DNA from: Anaerolineales bacterium UBA3905
GTDB lineage: Bacteria > Chloroflexota > Anaerolineae > Caldilineales > Caldilineaceae
Direction of reading: 5' to 3'
DNA length: 64,000 nucleotides
NCBI GenBank assembly: GCA_002391565.1
Contig: DGFH01000301.1
Span: 1,691-65,690, forward strand
The notes beneath the pieces were generated by a model. That model made no database searches. It was not told where the DNA came from and saw only the letters and a program-made list of their open reading frames with translations. Below, one piece after another: positions 16,940 to 25,813 of the stretch. Numbering within the stretch: position 1 is the stretch's first letter; the number at the start of each line of letters is the position of its first letter. A program made the translations under genes and the position numbers.

Positions 16940-19677
16940 TGAATCGAATGCTCCAACCAGTTCGTCAATACACCTTCGACTGCAAACAAGGGCACCGCAA
17001 CGCCGCCATCGATGGGTGCAGCATAAATGCGCCACACCCCGCCCCGGTCGCTGGCAAAGATCACGAGTTTCCCATCCGGGCTGATGGCCGGCAGCCCATC
17101 TTGCGCCGGATCATCGGTCAGTTGCAGTAGCGTGCCATCGCGCAGAGAGAGCCGGTAGACATCCCAATCGCCATTACGCGTGCTCATGAAGACGACGTTG
17201 TTGCCGTTGGGCGACCACACAGGGCGAATGTCGTTGCCGTTATCGGTGAGCCGCAAGCGATTTTCGCCATTGGTGGTCATGATATACAACCCCGGCTGCG
17301 CACCACGACTATCGACGCCATTGTAGATGATGCGATTGGCAGCCGGCTCCCACGCCGGGTCTTTGCCCAGACCGAGATCCACTTCGGCGCCATCAGCGAG
17401 CGTGTGCACAAAAATACGCGACTGCTGATCGTCAGCCCGCACTGTGCTATACGCCAGCGCGCTGCCATCCGACGCCCAGGCTGGCGGCGCATCCAGCGCA
17501 TCCTCGGGCGAAGAGGTCAATTGCTGCGTTCGTGCTGTAGGATCGCGTGTTGCGGCCAGATCATAAAGCGCAATGCCCGGCTCACCTGGTCGCAAATTGC
17601 GAAACGCCAGCAGCGCCCCCGCACGCTGCGCACCGACCTGAGCGCCGTCGGCAATCAAGAGCGTCGAGTCGCTATTGACCTGCGCTGGCGCCGCGTAGAT
17701 ATTGTAGCGGTCACCCTCTTGGGTGGAATAGAGGATGCGTCCGCCGTTCTCGCTCAACTGTGCACTGATGGCAGCCAACGCCCGCGCCTGTTCACAGCCC
17801 GTGCGGTAGGCAGGCAGCTGCGTGTCAAGGACGCCATCAGGCCAGACAGCCAACGCCGCCGTCAACTGCGCCGCTGCGCTGCAATATGCTTCTGCCTGCG
17901 CCAGTTGTTCGGCGTAGGCGACCAGCGCTCCCCATAATACGCGCCGGATCGAGGCGGCCGCCTCACCCTCGGCCGTGATCAGCGCGCTGGTGGCCGTGCG
18001 GATACGCTGCACCGGTTCGGCGTCGGGACGTAATGCCAGCGCAGCATCAAGGGCCTTGACCGCACGATCTAGCTGACCATTCGTCAACGCCTCCGCCGCC
18101 AACCCGATCTGCACGTCGAAAAGCCGGGCAGCGATGGTCTCCTGTTGATAGCTGGCATCGATGCGCTGCACCAATGTATAGAAGTCGAGCGCCACCTGCC
18201 AGTCCTGGTCGGCGTAAGCATCTTCCGCCTCGCGCCAGTAGCCCTCGATGGCGCCAGCGGGCGTAGGCGGCGGCGACGTGGCTGTGGCAGTGGATGCAAC
18301 GCCTGGTGTGGCGTCTGGGGTCGCTGTCACGGTTTCAACATCAGTGTTGGAAGGAGGCGTTAGCAGAACGGTGGGCGTGCTCATGGCGGCGACCGTGGCG
18401 GCGGCCGGCGCTCGTGTGCGACCAAACAAATCGTTCGGCAACAGATTGAGCACAGCCCAGATTGCTCCAGTAAGCAGCAAGAGCGAAATAGCCGCGCCGA
18501 GCATCGCCCCTATCCAACGGCGCCGTCCGGGCGCCACTGCTGTAGATACAGGCGGGGCAACAGGCGCTATTGACGCCAGCCGCTCACCGGGTTCAGCCGG
18601 CGCCTGCGGCGGGGTTTCCGGTGGGCGCACCGCTGGCGCCGGCACCAGCACCTGCATTGCTTCGACGGGACGCACGGTGGGTAGAGCGGGCATCGTCGCC
18701 GTGCTCTCGACTGCTGGCGCCGGCAGAGGAGGAGCAAGTTGCTCCAACGCCGCCGCCATCGCCGCGCCAGAAGCATAACGGGCGGCGGGGTCTTTTGCCA
18801 GTGAACGCTGTAAAATCTCCACAGCGGCGGCGGGCAATGTCGTCAACACTGTCTCCGGGATCAGCAATGGCTCGTAGACATGTGCGTGTAGAATCTGTGT
18901 GGTCGAGCCAGTGAAAGGGGGGCGCCCCACCAGACAGCGATAGAAGACTGCGCCCAACGAGTATAAGTCCGACCGCTGATCGAGTTCATGGCTGTCGGCG
19001 CACTGCTCCGGCGACATATAGGTTGGCGTGCCAATGGTGCGCCCAACGCCGGTCAGTTCTGGCGCATCGAGCGCGCGCGCGATGCCGAAATCGCTGAGCA
19101 GCGGAATCACGACCTCACCCATTGCGGCAACGAAGACGGCGCCTGGCTGCCCGGCAGCGGCTGTTTGCAGCAACACGTTGCTCGGCTTGACATCGCGATG
19201 AATAATGCCCTGGCGGTGGGCGTAATCCAACGCCCGCGCCACGCGCGCCAGAATTCCCGCTGCGTCACTCACCGACAGACGTTCCTGCGCCTCGATCAGT
19301 CCATTCAGCCCGGCGCCCACGATCAAGGGCATGACCAGATAGGTGAGGCCGCTGGCATCTTCGTAACCTTCAGCCAGGATCGGGACAATGTTAGGATGGC
19401 GGAGCTGACGATGTGTGCGCGCCTCTTGCTGAAAACGCGCCCGCACGATAGCGTCAGCGTCGGGCAGCAACACCTTGACGGCCACAACCTCACCCGTCGC
19501 CAGCGACTGGGCGCGGTAGACAGCCGCCATGACGCCGCCCCCCAGTTTCTCCACCAACCGGTATTGTCCAACCTGATAGCCGACAAGTGGACCGCGCGCG
19601 CCAGCGCTCTGCACGGCGGTCGGCGGTGCAGACGATCCAGTTTCCGGCTCGATAGACGAACGTTCGGCAGACGACAT
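16927..19677 (-). CDS. Receptor-type Ser/Thr protein kinase with TolB/PD40-like propeller
   Basis: Membrane kinase of 916 residues. Kinase domain ~40-300: KLGGGVMAAVYRA, VVAVKVLLP (Lys68), IIHRDVKPSNVLL, LLSDFGIARAL and IGTPTYMSPEQ. After a Pro/Ala linker, one helix (~390-412, IGAMLGAAISLLLLTGAIWA). The outer part begins with TPR-like helices (DQDWQVALDFYTLVQRID, GQLDRAVKALDAALALRP) and ends in a PD40/WD40-like beta-propeller: DIRPVWSPNGNNVVFMST, LPAISPDGKLVIFASDRGG. The kinase domain closely resembles that of the downstream gene, suggesting tandem duplication with exchange of sensor domains. The only neighbour in the opposite direction is an FHA-winged-helix regulator, a natural phospho-target. 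Confidence 0.93.
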   Translation of the reverse strand: MSSAERSSIEPETGSSAPPTAVQSAGARGPLVGYQVGQYRLVEKLGGGVMAAVYRAQSLATGEVVAVKVLLPDADAIVRARFQQEARTHRQLRHPNIVPILAEGYEDASGLTYLVMPLIVGAGLNGLIEAQERLSVSDAAGILARVARALDYAHRQGIIHRDVKPSNVLLQTAAAGQPGAVFVAAMGEVVIPLLSDFGIARALDAPELTGVGRTIGTPTYMSPEQCADSHELDQRSDLYSLGAVFYRCLVGRPPFTGSTTQILHAHVYEPLLIPETVLTTLPAAAVEILQRSLAKDPAARYASGAAMAAALEQLAPPLPAPAVESTATMPALPTVRPVEAMQVLVPAPAVRPPETPPQAPAEPGERLASIAPVAPPVSTAVAPGRRRWIGAMLGAAISLLLLTGAIWAVLNLLPNDLFGRTRAPAAATVAAMSTPTVLLTPPSNTDVETVTATPDATPGVASTATATSPPPTPAGAIEGYWREAEDAYADQDWQVALDFYTLVQRIDASYQQETIAARLFDVQIGLAAEALTNGQLDRAVKALDAALALRPDAEPVQRIRTATSALITAEGEAAASIRRVLWGALVAYAEQLAQAEAYCSAAAQLTAALAVWPDGVLDTQLPAYRTGCEQARALAAISAQLSENGGRILYSTQEGDRYNIYAAPAQVNSDSTLLIADGAQVGAQRAGALLAFRNLRPGEPGIALYDLAATRDPTARTQQLTSSPEDALDAPPAWASDGSALAYSTVRADDQQSRIFVHTLADGAEVDLGLGKDPAWEPAANRIIYNGVDSRGAQPGLYIMTTNGENRLRLTDNGNDIRPVWSPNGNNVVFMSTRNGDWDVYRLSLRDGTLLQLTDDPAQDGLPAISPDGKLVIFASDRGGVWRIYAAPIDGGVAVPLFAVEGVLTNWLEHSIQWTR

Positions 19678-19825
19678 GCTTGGCAGATCAGACCTGTGCA
19701 GGCTGATTCTTTGCGGGTTGCTTTAGTTGCTGCTATAGTTTTCAACGACGTGCAGCAAGCGAAAAGTTCGCGAGCTGCGCTGCGAGTATAGCACAGCGCA
19801 TGAGTGGAAGCTAAAGGAGTCGCGT

Positions 19826-20467
19826 GTGAGCAGGTTTGGTCGATTGGTCTGTCTCAATGGCCCCCAAGCCGGCCAGGAGATCGAGCTAGATCGGGAAGTG
19901 ATAACGGTCGGACGCTCCGCCGATGCTGGCGTTCGCCTGGAAGATCAATATGCTTCACGCCAGCACGCCGAGATTTTACACTTCGACAGCGGCTATCAGG
20001 TGCGCGATCTGCAGAGCAAAAATGGCGTCTTCGTCGACGGTCAACGACTGGCGCCGGGCGGCGCGGCCTGGCTTGCCGATGGAATGGAGGTGCAATTCGC
20101 CTCGACGCGCTATCGCTTCTACGACCCGGCGGCCACCGTAACAGCGCCTTCACTCATCGCTGTCAGCGAACCGGGGCTGCGCATCGACATCACCACGCGC
20201 CAGGTCTATGTCGACGGTCAGCCGCTTGACCCACCGCTGAGCGTCAAACAGTTTGACCTGCTCTGGTTTCTTTATCAAAATCGTGGCCGCGTCGTCAGCA
20301 AGGATGAGATTGCCCAGGCTGTGTGGCCGGAAGCTCAGGGTGATGTCTACGACGCCAATATCGACCGCATGGTCAGCCGCGTGCGCAGTCGCATCGAGCC
20401 AGAACGCGAAGATGACCCGCGCTTCATCCACACTATTCGCGGCTACGGCTATAAGCTAGAGACGTGA
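19826..20467 (+). CDS. FHA domain / OmpR-type winged-helix transcription regulator
   Basis: Cytoplasmic regulator of 213 residues from a GTG at 19826 (AAAGGAG upstream). Residues ~5-95 are an FHA phosphothreonine-binding domain: ITVGRSADAGVRLEDQYASR, QHAEI, DLQSKNGVFVDGQRL. Residues ~110-212 are a Trans_reg_C winged helix: LRIDITTRQVYVDGQPLDPP, LSVKQFDLLWFLYQNRGRVV, VDANIDRM-like DANIDRMVSRVRSRIEP and FIHTIRGYGYKLE. It is divergent from the two kinases across 148 bases, so binding of their phosphothreonines and control of the shared intergenic region is a reasonable model. It resembles EmbR in logic but has the opposite domain order and no BTAD. Confidence 0.92.
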   Translation: MSRFGRLVCLNGPQAGQEIELDREVITVGRSADAGVRLEDQYASRQHAEILHFDSGYQVRDLQSKNGVFVDGQRLAPGGAAWLADGMEVQFASTRYRFYDPAATVTAPSLIAVSEPGLRIDITTRQVYVDGQPLDPPLSVKQFDLLWFLYQNRGRVVSKDEIAQAVWPEAQGDVYDANIDRMVSRVRSRIEPEREDDPRFIHTIRGYGYKLET

Positions 20468-20506
20468 ATTGCGTTGACTTTTCACCAGCGCCGTACTACT
20501 CACCGC

Positions 20507-20550
20507 GTGTTGCGTGACAGGCGCCTGATGCACCACGCACTACGCAACAC
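20507..20550. repeat. Inverted repeat downstream of the FHA regulator gene
   Basis: GTGTTGCGT (20507-20515) pairs with ACGCAACAC (20542-20550), and a second dyad (CAGGCGCCTG) lies within. It may end transcription of the regulator or be a dispersed palindromic element. The rest of the gap to 20738 holds a TACAAT -10-like box at about 20688 without a clear -35, probably for the sigma-factor gene. Confidence 0.45.
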
Positions 20551-20738
20551 CGGTGATAGAACCGCCTGCCTGTCAGGCAATCCAAACAATTGGTAACGCC
20601 GTCAGTCGGGCAACGGTTCCCCAAGCGTAGGAAAACAGTCCGACTTGCGTCCCAGTTTTTTCAAGTTCGCCTAATCTTTCCCCGCTACAATGGTCTCACC
20701 TTGCGCATTTTGCGCGTGTGAAAGAACAAGGAGAGACC

Positions 20739-21428
20739 ATGACCTCCACTGTCAATACATTGCGTTCGAGCGTACAACTCACCCCGTCTTGGCGACCAGC
20801 TGCCGTTGCGACCACCATGACCTGGGATGCGCTGCCGACGCCACGCGTCAACGCGGTTGATAACACGATCCAGGCTGCGCGCCTGGGTGACGATGGCGCC
20901 TTTGCAACGTTGATTGATCTCTACCGTTCCGCCGCCGAACGCGTTGCGCAGCAGATACTGCACACCGAGGAAGCCGCCGCCGATGCGGTGCAAGAAGCGA
21001 TGATCAAGGCGCACCGCGCCATGACGCGCTTCCAGGAAGGCAATTTCCGTTCCTGGTTTCTGCGAATTGTCACCAATACTTGCTATGATCATCTTCGTCG
21101 TCAACGCCGGCGCGCTGCCGTCAGTCTGGATGAGTTGACCGAACAGGCTGGCATCGATTATCTGTCGACCGAGGAATATGTAGCAGAAGACCCAGAGAGC
21201 CTAGTTTTACAGAATGAGGGGATGCGCTGTCTGCTCGCTGCAATCGATGACTTGCCAGAGTATCATCGTAACGTGGTAATGCTCGTGGATGTGCAGGGTT
21301 ATGATTACGCCGAAGCCGCCGATCTGCTGGGGTTGCCGTTAGGCACCGTCAAGTCACGCCTGAGCCGGGCGCGGTCGGCGCTGCGCGACCAGTTGGTCAA
21401 AGCCGGGATCGTCGGCGCGCCGATGTGA
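20739..21428 (+). CDS. ECF-type RNA polymerase sigma factor
   Basis: Sigma70 family, ECF type, 229 residues from the ATG at 20739 (GGAGAG upstream; an earlier ATG at 20718 lacks a site). Region 2: AFATLIDLYRSAAERVAQQI, AADAVQEAMIKAHRAM, FRSWFLRIVTNTCYDHLRRQ. Region 4: LPEYHRNVVMLVDVQGYDYA, EAADLLGLPLGTVKSRLSRA. An N-terminal extension of about 45 residues precedes region 2. No anti-sigma gene adjoins it; the downstream gene is convergent. Its regulon cannot be inferred from the sequence. Confidence 0.93.
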   Translation: MTSTVNTLRSSVQLTPSWRPAAVATTMTWDALPTPRVNAVDNTIQAARLGDDGAFATLIDLYRSAAERVAQQILHTEEAAADAVQEAMIKAHRAMTRFQEGNFRSWFLRIVTNTCYDHLRRQRRRAAVSLDELTEQAGIDYLSTEEYVAEDPESLVLQNEGMRCLLAAIDDLPEYHRNVVMLVDVQGYDYAEAADLLGLPLGTVKSRLSRARSALRDQLVKAGIVGAPM

Positions 21429-21449
21429 AAACCGCTCTCCAGCCGTCCC

Positions 21450-22319
21450 TCACCCAAGTGTAAATTCCCACTTTCCTGGCCCATGCGTCGCCAGGTACAG
21501 CGGTACAGCCTTATCCAGATCGTTGCGCACGTCGGCGGGCTGGCTGCGCAACCAGATGCCGAAGTCGCTGCTGTAGGGTTCGCCGCTCTCAGCGGTGAGC
21601 AGGTGCAGTTCACCAATGGCGCCGGTCGCCGCCAACATCCCCGAAGACTGAAAGGCTGCCCGCAAACCGCCATGGTCGTACTCCACCTGGCGAAAGCACG
21701 CTGCCCACCGATGCACGCCCTGTTCGTTCACAGCATCGAGCACCAGGTATTGAGCACGCGGGTCGCTGTTGTAGGGCAAACCGATGCTGCCGCCGTTGTA
21801 GATGGTCCAGTCGCCGGTGCGCCGCGCCATAGGACGATGGGTGTGTGCGCAGACAACCACCGGTTCGGCGACGCCATCAAGCAACGAGGCAATCGTGTCG
21901 CCCCCCATCTCGGGATATAGCCCCAGGAACATATTGCCAGGCGAGCCATGAAAGAGCCGAATCGGCGGAAAGGGAGGCAGATCGATGCGCCGCGCCGCCG
22001 GCAATCGACGCAACACCTGCAGGTGACGCGGGTGAAGCGTCTCCGCCGTCCACCAGAGCGAACGGAAGCGCTGGCGGTCGGTGAAGGGTGGCATATTGTG
22101 CGGCGTATGGATGCGCCCCACCACCAGGTCGTGATTGCCAACGACGCCCGGCCAGCCAGTGTCCGTTAGCACGTCCATCACTTCATTGTTCCATGGGCAG
22201 CGGTTAACCAGGTCGCCAACAAGAAAGATCAGATCCGGCGCCTGACGGCGCAAGTCACACAACACAGCTTCCAGCGCAGGCAAGTTGCCATGGATATCGG
22301 CGAGAAAAGCGAGACGCAT
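21450..22319 (-). CDS. Calcineurin-like metallophosphoesterase (copy 1)
   Basis: Protein of 289 residues with the two-metal phosphoesterase motifs in order: FLADIHGNLPALEAVL, FLVGDLVNRCPWNNEVMD, GVVGNHDLVVG and VCAHTHRPMARR, followed by TIYNGGSIGLPYNSDPRA. It fits the YfcE/MJ0936 group (PF12850). The substrate is unknown; diadenosine tetraphosphate, cyclic nucleotides or phosphodiesters are all possible. A C-terminal extension past residue ~190 is shared with its neighbour. It follows the second copy by 17 bases. Confidence 0.9.
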   Translation of the reverse strand: MRLAFLADIHGNLPALEAVLCDLRRQAPDLIFLVGDLVNRCPWNNEVMDVLTDTGWPGVVGNHDLVVGRIHTPHNMPPFTDRQRFRSLWWTAETLHPRHLQVLRRLPAARRIDLPPFPPIRLFHGSPGNMFLGLYPEMGGDTIASLLDGVAEPVVVCAHTHRPMARRTGDWTIYNGGSIGLPYNSDPRAQYLVLDAVNEQGVHRWAACFRQVEYDHGGLRAAFQSSGMLAATGAIGELHLLTAESGEPYSSDFGIWLRSQPADVRNDLDKAVPLYLATHGPGKWEFTLG

Positions 22320-22336
22320 TGAACGGCGCTTTCTGT

Positions 22337-23311
22337 TTAGCCAACGAGTCGGGTGTGAAGTGGATCGGTCTGGCGGATCACTTCGGCGCGGCCGCTCTCG
22401 CGCACATAACGCTGAAAGACTTCCCGCAAGCCATCGCGGTCGGGGTCAAGTCCCCGATCATAGGCCCACCGGTAGAAGTAAATAATCTCCGGCTCGGCGC
22501 TCACCAGTTCCCAGTAAAATAGCGACGAGATCGGGCCGCCCGCCTCCAGCATCCCCGACGTCGAGAACGACTCCAGGGCAGGGCGCCGATCATAGGCAAC
22601 CTCGTGATGTTGAGCACGCCACCCACCGCGTTCAGTGGCGTCGTCCACACTCTCCAGCAAGGCGAACTGCGCCGTTGTGCGCTGATTCAACGGCAAGCCC
22701 ACGCTGCCCGGGTTGATGATGTGCCAGTGACGGATGACGGCGGTTGGTCGGTGCATATCGCCGTGCGGGTGCGTGCTCAACTCACCGTTGGCTTCGGGCG
22801 ACCATCGGACGTGACGGTCGATCTGCACATGAGTATGGGCGGTGACGAAGGTCGCCTCGTGCACGTCGGCCAGTTCGGCGGCGATCTTGTCGTCCGGTTG
22901 GCTGCGATAAAGCCCCACCCGGTTGCGCCCCGGCAATCCATGCGTGATGCGCAACGGCTGAGCGCCGGGTAGATAAAAGGTGCGATCGTCGGGCAGCATG
23001 GCCAGGTAGGCGGCCTGCGCCGGCGTAATGCGGTCGTACAACCAGTGCAGTTGCCCCCAGCGTTCGGCGTCGTCGCTGCCGGGTATAGCGCGTGCGGTGC
23101 CCAGGTCGAGCAGGTAGAACTCGTGATTGCCGCGCACAACCACCCAGTCCAGCTCACCAATACGGTCGATCACTTCGCTGCTAAAAGGAACGCCGTTGAT
23201 CAGGTCGCCGTCGACCACCACATAGTCGGGCTGAAGGCGCTCTAGCTCGCGCGTGACTGCCTCCAGCGCCGGCAAATTCCCGTGAATATCTGCCAAAATC
23301 GCCAGTTTCAT
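22337..23311 (-). CDS. Calcineurin-like metallophosphoesterase (copy 2)
   Basis: Protein of 324 residues. I take the ATG at 23311; the frame also opens at a TTG two codons earlier. Motifs: ILADIHGNLPALEAVTRELE, VVDGDLINGVPFSSEVID, VVRGNHEFYLLD, TAHTHVQIDRHV and HIINPGSVGLPLNQRTTAQF. The same order and the near-identical ADIHGNLPALEAV start mark it as a tandem paralogue of the gene at 21450. It probably forms one transcription unit with that gene and perhaps the acyl-CoA dehydrogenase 74 bases upstream. Confidence 0.9.
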   Translation of the reverse strand: MKLAILADIHGNLPALEAVTRELERLQPDYVVVDGDLINGVPFSSEVIDRIGELDWVVVRGNHEFYLLDLGTARAIPGSDDAERWGQLHWLYDRITPAQAAYLAMLPDDRTFYLPGAQPLRITHGLPGRNRVGLYRSQPDDKIAAELADVHEATFVTAHTHVQIDRHVRWSPEANGELSTHPHGDMHRPTAVIRHWHIINPGSVGLPLNQRTTAQFALLESVDDATERGGWRAQHHEVAYDRRPALESFSTSGMLEAGGPISSLFYWELVSAEPEIIYFYRWAYDRGLDPDRDGLREVFQRYVRESGRAEVIRQTDPLHTRLVG

Positions 23312-23385
23312 GTGCAATGCTCACCACTGTTTCTATCTGCAGATGACGCGGAGAAGCACGGCTTTTCTGCGCCCATGCGGTTCGC

Positions 23386-24531
23386 TCAGCTCAAGATGGA
23401 GCGGGCAATCACCATGCGCTGGATTTCGCTAGTGCCCTCGCCGATCGACATGAGGCGCGTGTCGCGATACATCCGCTCGACTTCGTATTCGCGACTGTAG
23501 CCATAGCCGCCGTGAATCTGGATAGCGTTGCGGCAGACGCGCTCGCTGACCTCAGTGGCAAAGAGCTTGGCCATGCCTGCCTGCGTCGCAAAGGGCCGGC
23601 CTTGATCCTTAAGCCATGCTGCATGGTAGAGCATCAGACGGGCGGCGTGCAACTCGGTGGCGGCGTCGGCGAGCATAAATTGGATCGCCTGGAAGTTGGC
23701 GATCGGCTGGCCAAAGGCCTCGCGCTGTTTGGCGTAGGCCAGGGCGCGTTCGTACGCTGCCTGGCCGATGCCCAGCGCCAGCGCGCCGATGCTGATGCGC
23801 CCATTGCTCAAGGTCGCCAACGTCTGCGGCAGGCCGCGTCCTTCCTCGCCCACCAGGTTTGTCAGCGGCACGCGCACATTGTCGAGCGTGACGGCATGCG
23901 TCGGTGAGCCGTTCAGCCCCATCTTTTTCTCCGGCGGCCCGACGATCACGCCCGGCGCGTCGGTGGGCACCAGAATCTGACTCAGGCTGCGGCTGCCGCC
24001 GGCGGGGTCGGTGCGACAGAGTACGATCATCGTGTCGGCGATGCCGGCGTTGGTGGCCCACATCTTGGCGCCGTTGATGACCCAGGCGTCGCCGTCGCGC
24101 ACCGCCTGCGTGCGCACGCCGCCCTGCAAGTCGGAGCCGGCGCCCGGCTCGGTGAGCGCCAGGCAGGCCAGCCGGCCGCGTCCGGTCGCCAGGCGCGGCA
24201 GCCACTGCCGCTTGAGTTCCTCTGAGCCAAAAGCCACAAGCGGCCCCATGCCCAGGTGATTGTGCGCCGAGATCGCCAGCGCCGTAGAGCCGCAGCCCCA
24301 ACCCAACTCTTCGATGGCGATGGTGGCGCACAGTGTGTCAAGCGCGGCGCCGCCGTATTCCTCCGGCGCCTGCAGGCCCAGCATGCCCAGCGGCCCCATC
24401 TTGCGTACAGCCTCCCAATTGAATTCGCCGGTTTCGTCCACGTGGCGCGCGCGAGGGCGCACTTCCCTGTCCACAAAGTCGTGCACGACGCGGCGGAATT
24501 CGCGCTGTTCAGCAGTCAGATCGAAGTTCAT
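23386..24531 (-). CDS. Acyl-CoA dehydrogenase
   Basis: FAD enzyme oxidising an acyl-CoA to the enoyl-CoA, 381 residues, normal length. Family landmarks: LTAEQREFRRVVHDFVDREV at the N-terminus, CLALTEPGAGSDLQGGVRT (flavin/substrate site), WVINGAKMWATNAGIAD, REAFGQPIANFQAIQFMLAD, and IHGGYGYSREYEVERMYRD. The catalytic Glu is predicted at residue 365 in SIGEGTSEIQRMVIA, as in short/medium-chain and butyryl-CoA enzymes. No electron-transfer flavoprotein or other beta-oxidation gene is adjacent, so the chain length preferred is unknown. Confidence 0.94.
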   Translation of the reverse strand: MNFDLTAEQREFRRVVHDFVDREVRPRARHVDETGEFNWEAVRKMGPLGMLGLQAPEEYGGAALDTLCATIAIEELGWGCGSTALAISAHNHLGMGPLVAFGSEELKRQWLPRLATGRGRLACLALTEPGAGSDLQGGVRTQAVRDGDAWVINGAKMWATNAGIADTMIVLCRTDPAGGSRSLSQILVPTDAPGVIVGPPEKKMGLNGSPTHAVTLDNVRVPLTNLVGEEGRGLPQTLATLSNGRISIGALALGIGQAAYERALAYAKQREAFGQPIANFQAIQFMLADAATELHAARLMLYHAAWLKDQGRPFATQAGMAKLFATEVSERVCRNAIQIHGGYGYSREYEVERMYRDTRLMSIGEGTSEIQRMVIARSILS

Positions 24532-24735
24532 GGCACTACTCCAGATTGATGATTCAGTAAATCAACCGACTGGCTACACCGCTCAAAGGTGAATGCCGAT
24601 TGGGTGTCCTGATCGTCAGTCGCTGTTCTGTTGCCATGCTGAGTTTGACGTAGAACAAGCAACGCGCCAGAATTAGCCCATACTTGATCATTCAATCATG
24701 CACCAGTTGCGAACGTGTGATCGAGGTATGCCATC

Positions 24736-25323
24736 ATGCAAGGCACCGTAGTCAAATTCGACGATAAAAAGGGCTTTGGCTTCATCCAGCCGGACGGACA
24801 GGCGGAACAGGTCTTCGTACACGCCAGCGCCGTGACCACAACAGGGCGGCTGGCACAGGGGCAGCGCGTCACTTTCGACGTGACACCCTCGCCCAAAGGC
24901 CCGCGCGCAAGCAATGTCCTGGTGGCAGGCGCGGCGGCAAAATCGGCGCCAACCCGCAACACGACGCCAGTTTCGCCGTATATGCTCTTTGGCGGGCTGG
25001 CCGTGAGCGACACCGCCATTGTCATGGCACTCGGCATGTTCGTCTTCTCGCTGGCATGGCTGTGGGCCTACCTGATCGCGATCAACGTGACCACCTTGAT
25101 GCTGTACTACTACGACAAGCGCGCACCGCAACATGGCAGGCTGCGCGTGCCCGAACGCATCTTGCACCTGGCGGAGTTGTTCGGCGGCACACCGGCAGGC
25201 TTCATCGGGCAGCATGTGCTCCACCATAAATCTGCCAAAGGCAGCTATCAACTCAATTTCTGGCTGATCGTCGTCGTTCAGGTGTTGATCCTCATTGGGC
25301 TTTACTGGTTGGGATGGATGTGA
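24736..25323 (+). CDS. Cold-shock domain / DUF1294 membrane protein
   Basis: Fusion of 195 residues. Residues 1-65 are a cold-shock domain with RNP-like motifs KGFGFIQPDG and VFVHASAV. After a short linker, residues ~85-195 form a DUF1294 membrane part with about four helices and the family motif YYYDKRAPQHGRLRVPERIL, then HLAELFGGTPAGFIGQHVLH and HHKSAKGSYQLNFW. The combination is recurrent in bacteria; its role is unknown. It would place a nucleic-acid-binding domain at the membrane. The next gene starts 17 bases downstream. Confidence 0.93.
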   Translation: MQGTVVKFDDKKGFGFIQPDGQAEQVFVHASAVTTTGRLAQGQRVTFDVTPSPKGPRASNVLVAGAAAKSAPTRNTTPVSPYMLFGGLAVSDTAIVMALGMFVFSLAWLWAYLIAINVTTLMLYYYDKRAPQHGRLRVPERILHLAELFGGTPAGFIGQHVLHHKSAKGSYQLNFWLIVVVQVLILIGLYWLGWM

Positions 25324-25340
25324 ATGGGAGTGATGTGACC

Positions 25341-25697
25341 ATGACCGAGACTCTGTTTGGCGTTCCGCTCATCTTCTGGGGGGTGCTCTGTCTGGGCGTC
25401 GCCGTCGCTTATTACTTTATCTGGCCGCAGCCTGGCCCGAAACGTCTGGCGCCGCGCACCCGGCGCGAGCACTTTATCCTGCGCTATTTTCATTCACTGG
25501 TGTGGGTGCTGCTGGCGCTGGGCTGCTTCCTGGGTGCAGCGGGCTATGGGGCGTTGGGCTGGTGGGTGGCAGCGCTGGGCATCCCGGTCTACGTTGTTTT
25601 CCTTTTTCATGTCGTGCACGATCGCAATAAAGAAGAAGCTGCGCGCGCCGCGCAGCGCCAGGGCGCCGGTGCGCGCGATGCGGGCATGCCGCAATGA
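25341..25697 (+). CDS. Small membrane protein, function unknown
   Basis: Protein of 118 residues, start ATG at 25341 (an ATG at 25314 overlapping the previous stop is an alternative). Three hydrophobic segments: FGVPLIFWGVLCLGVAVAYY, FHSLVWVLLALGCFLGAAGY and WWVAALGIPVYVVFLFHVVH. Between the first two is a basic loop (PGPKRLAPRTRREHFILRYF). The C-terminus is Ala/Gln-rich and charged. I do not recognise a family; the W-P-x-P-x-P-K-R-x-x-P loop occurs in small Chloroflexota membrane proteins, but nothing is known of the job. It probably shares a transcript with the DUF1294 gene. Confidence 0.65.
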   Translation: MTETLFGVPLIFWGVLCLGVAVAYYFIWPQPGPKRLAPRTRREHFILRYFHSLVWVLLALGCFLGAAGYGALGWWVAALGIPVYVVFLFHVVHDRNKEEAARAAQRQGAGARDAGMPQ

Positions 25698-25813
25698 GCA
25701 GCCGCAATGAGCAGCCGTCATCCGTCAGGCGTCATCAATCATTGCTGACGCGTGGCCTGTGACGTGTGACTTTGTGACGACCAGGCCATCAATTCAATTC
25801 ACGGTAGATCATC

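Noticed and set aside
20701..20716. Short dyad TTGCGCATTTTGCGCG as a promoter or operator of the sigma-factor gene
   Set aside because: The arms are only five or six bases and it lies directly before the Shine-Dalgarno; too weak to claim as a site.
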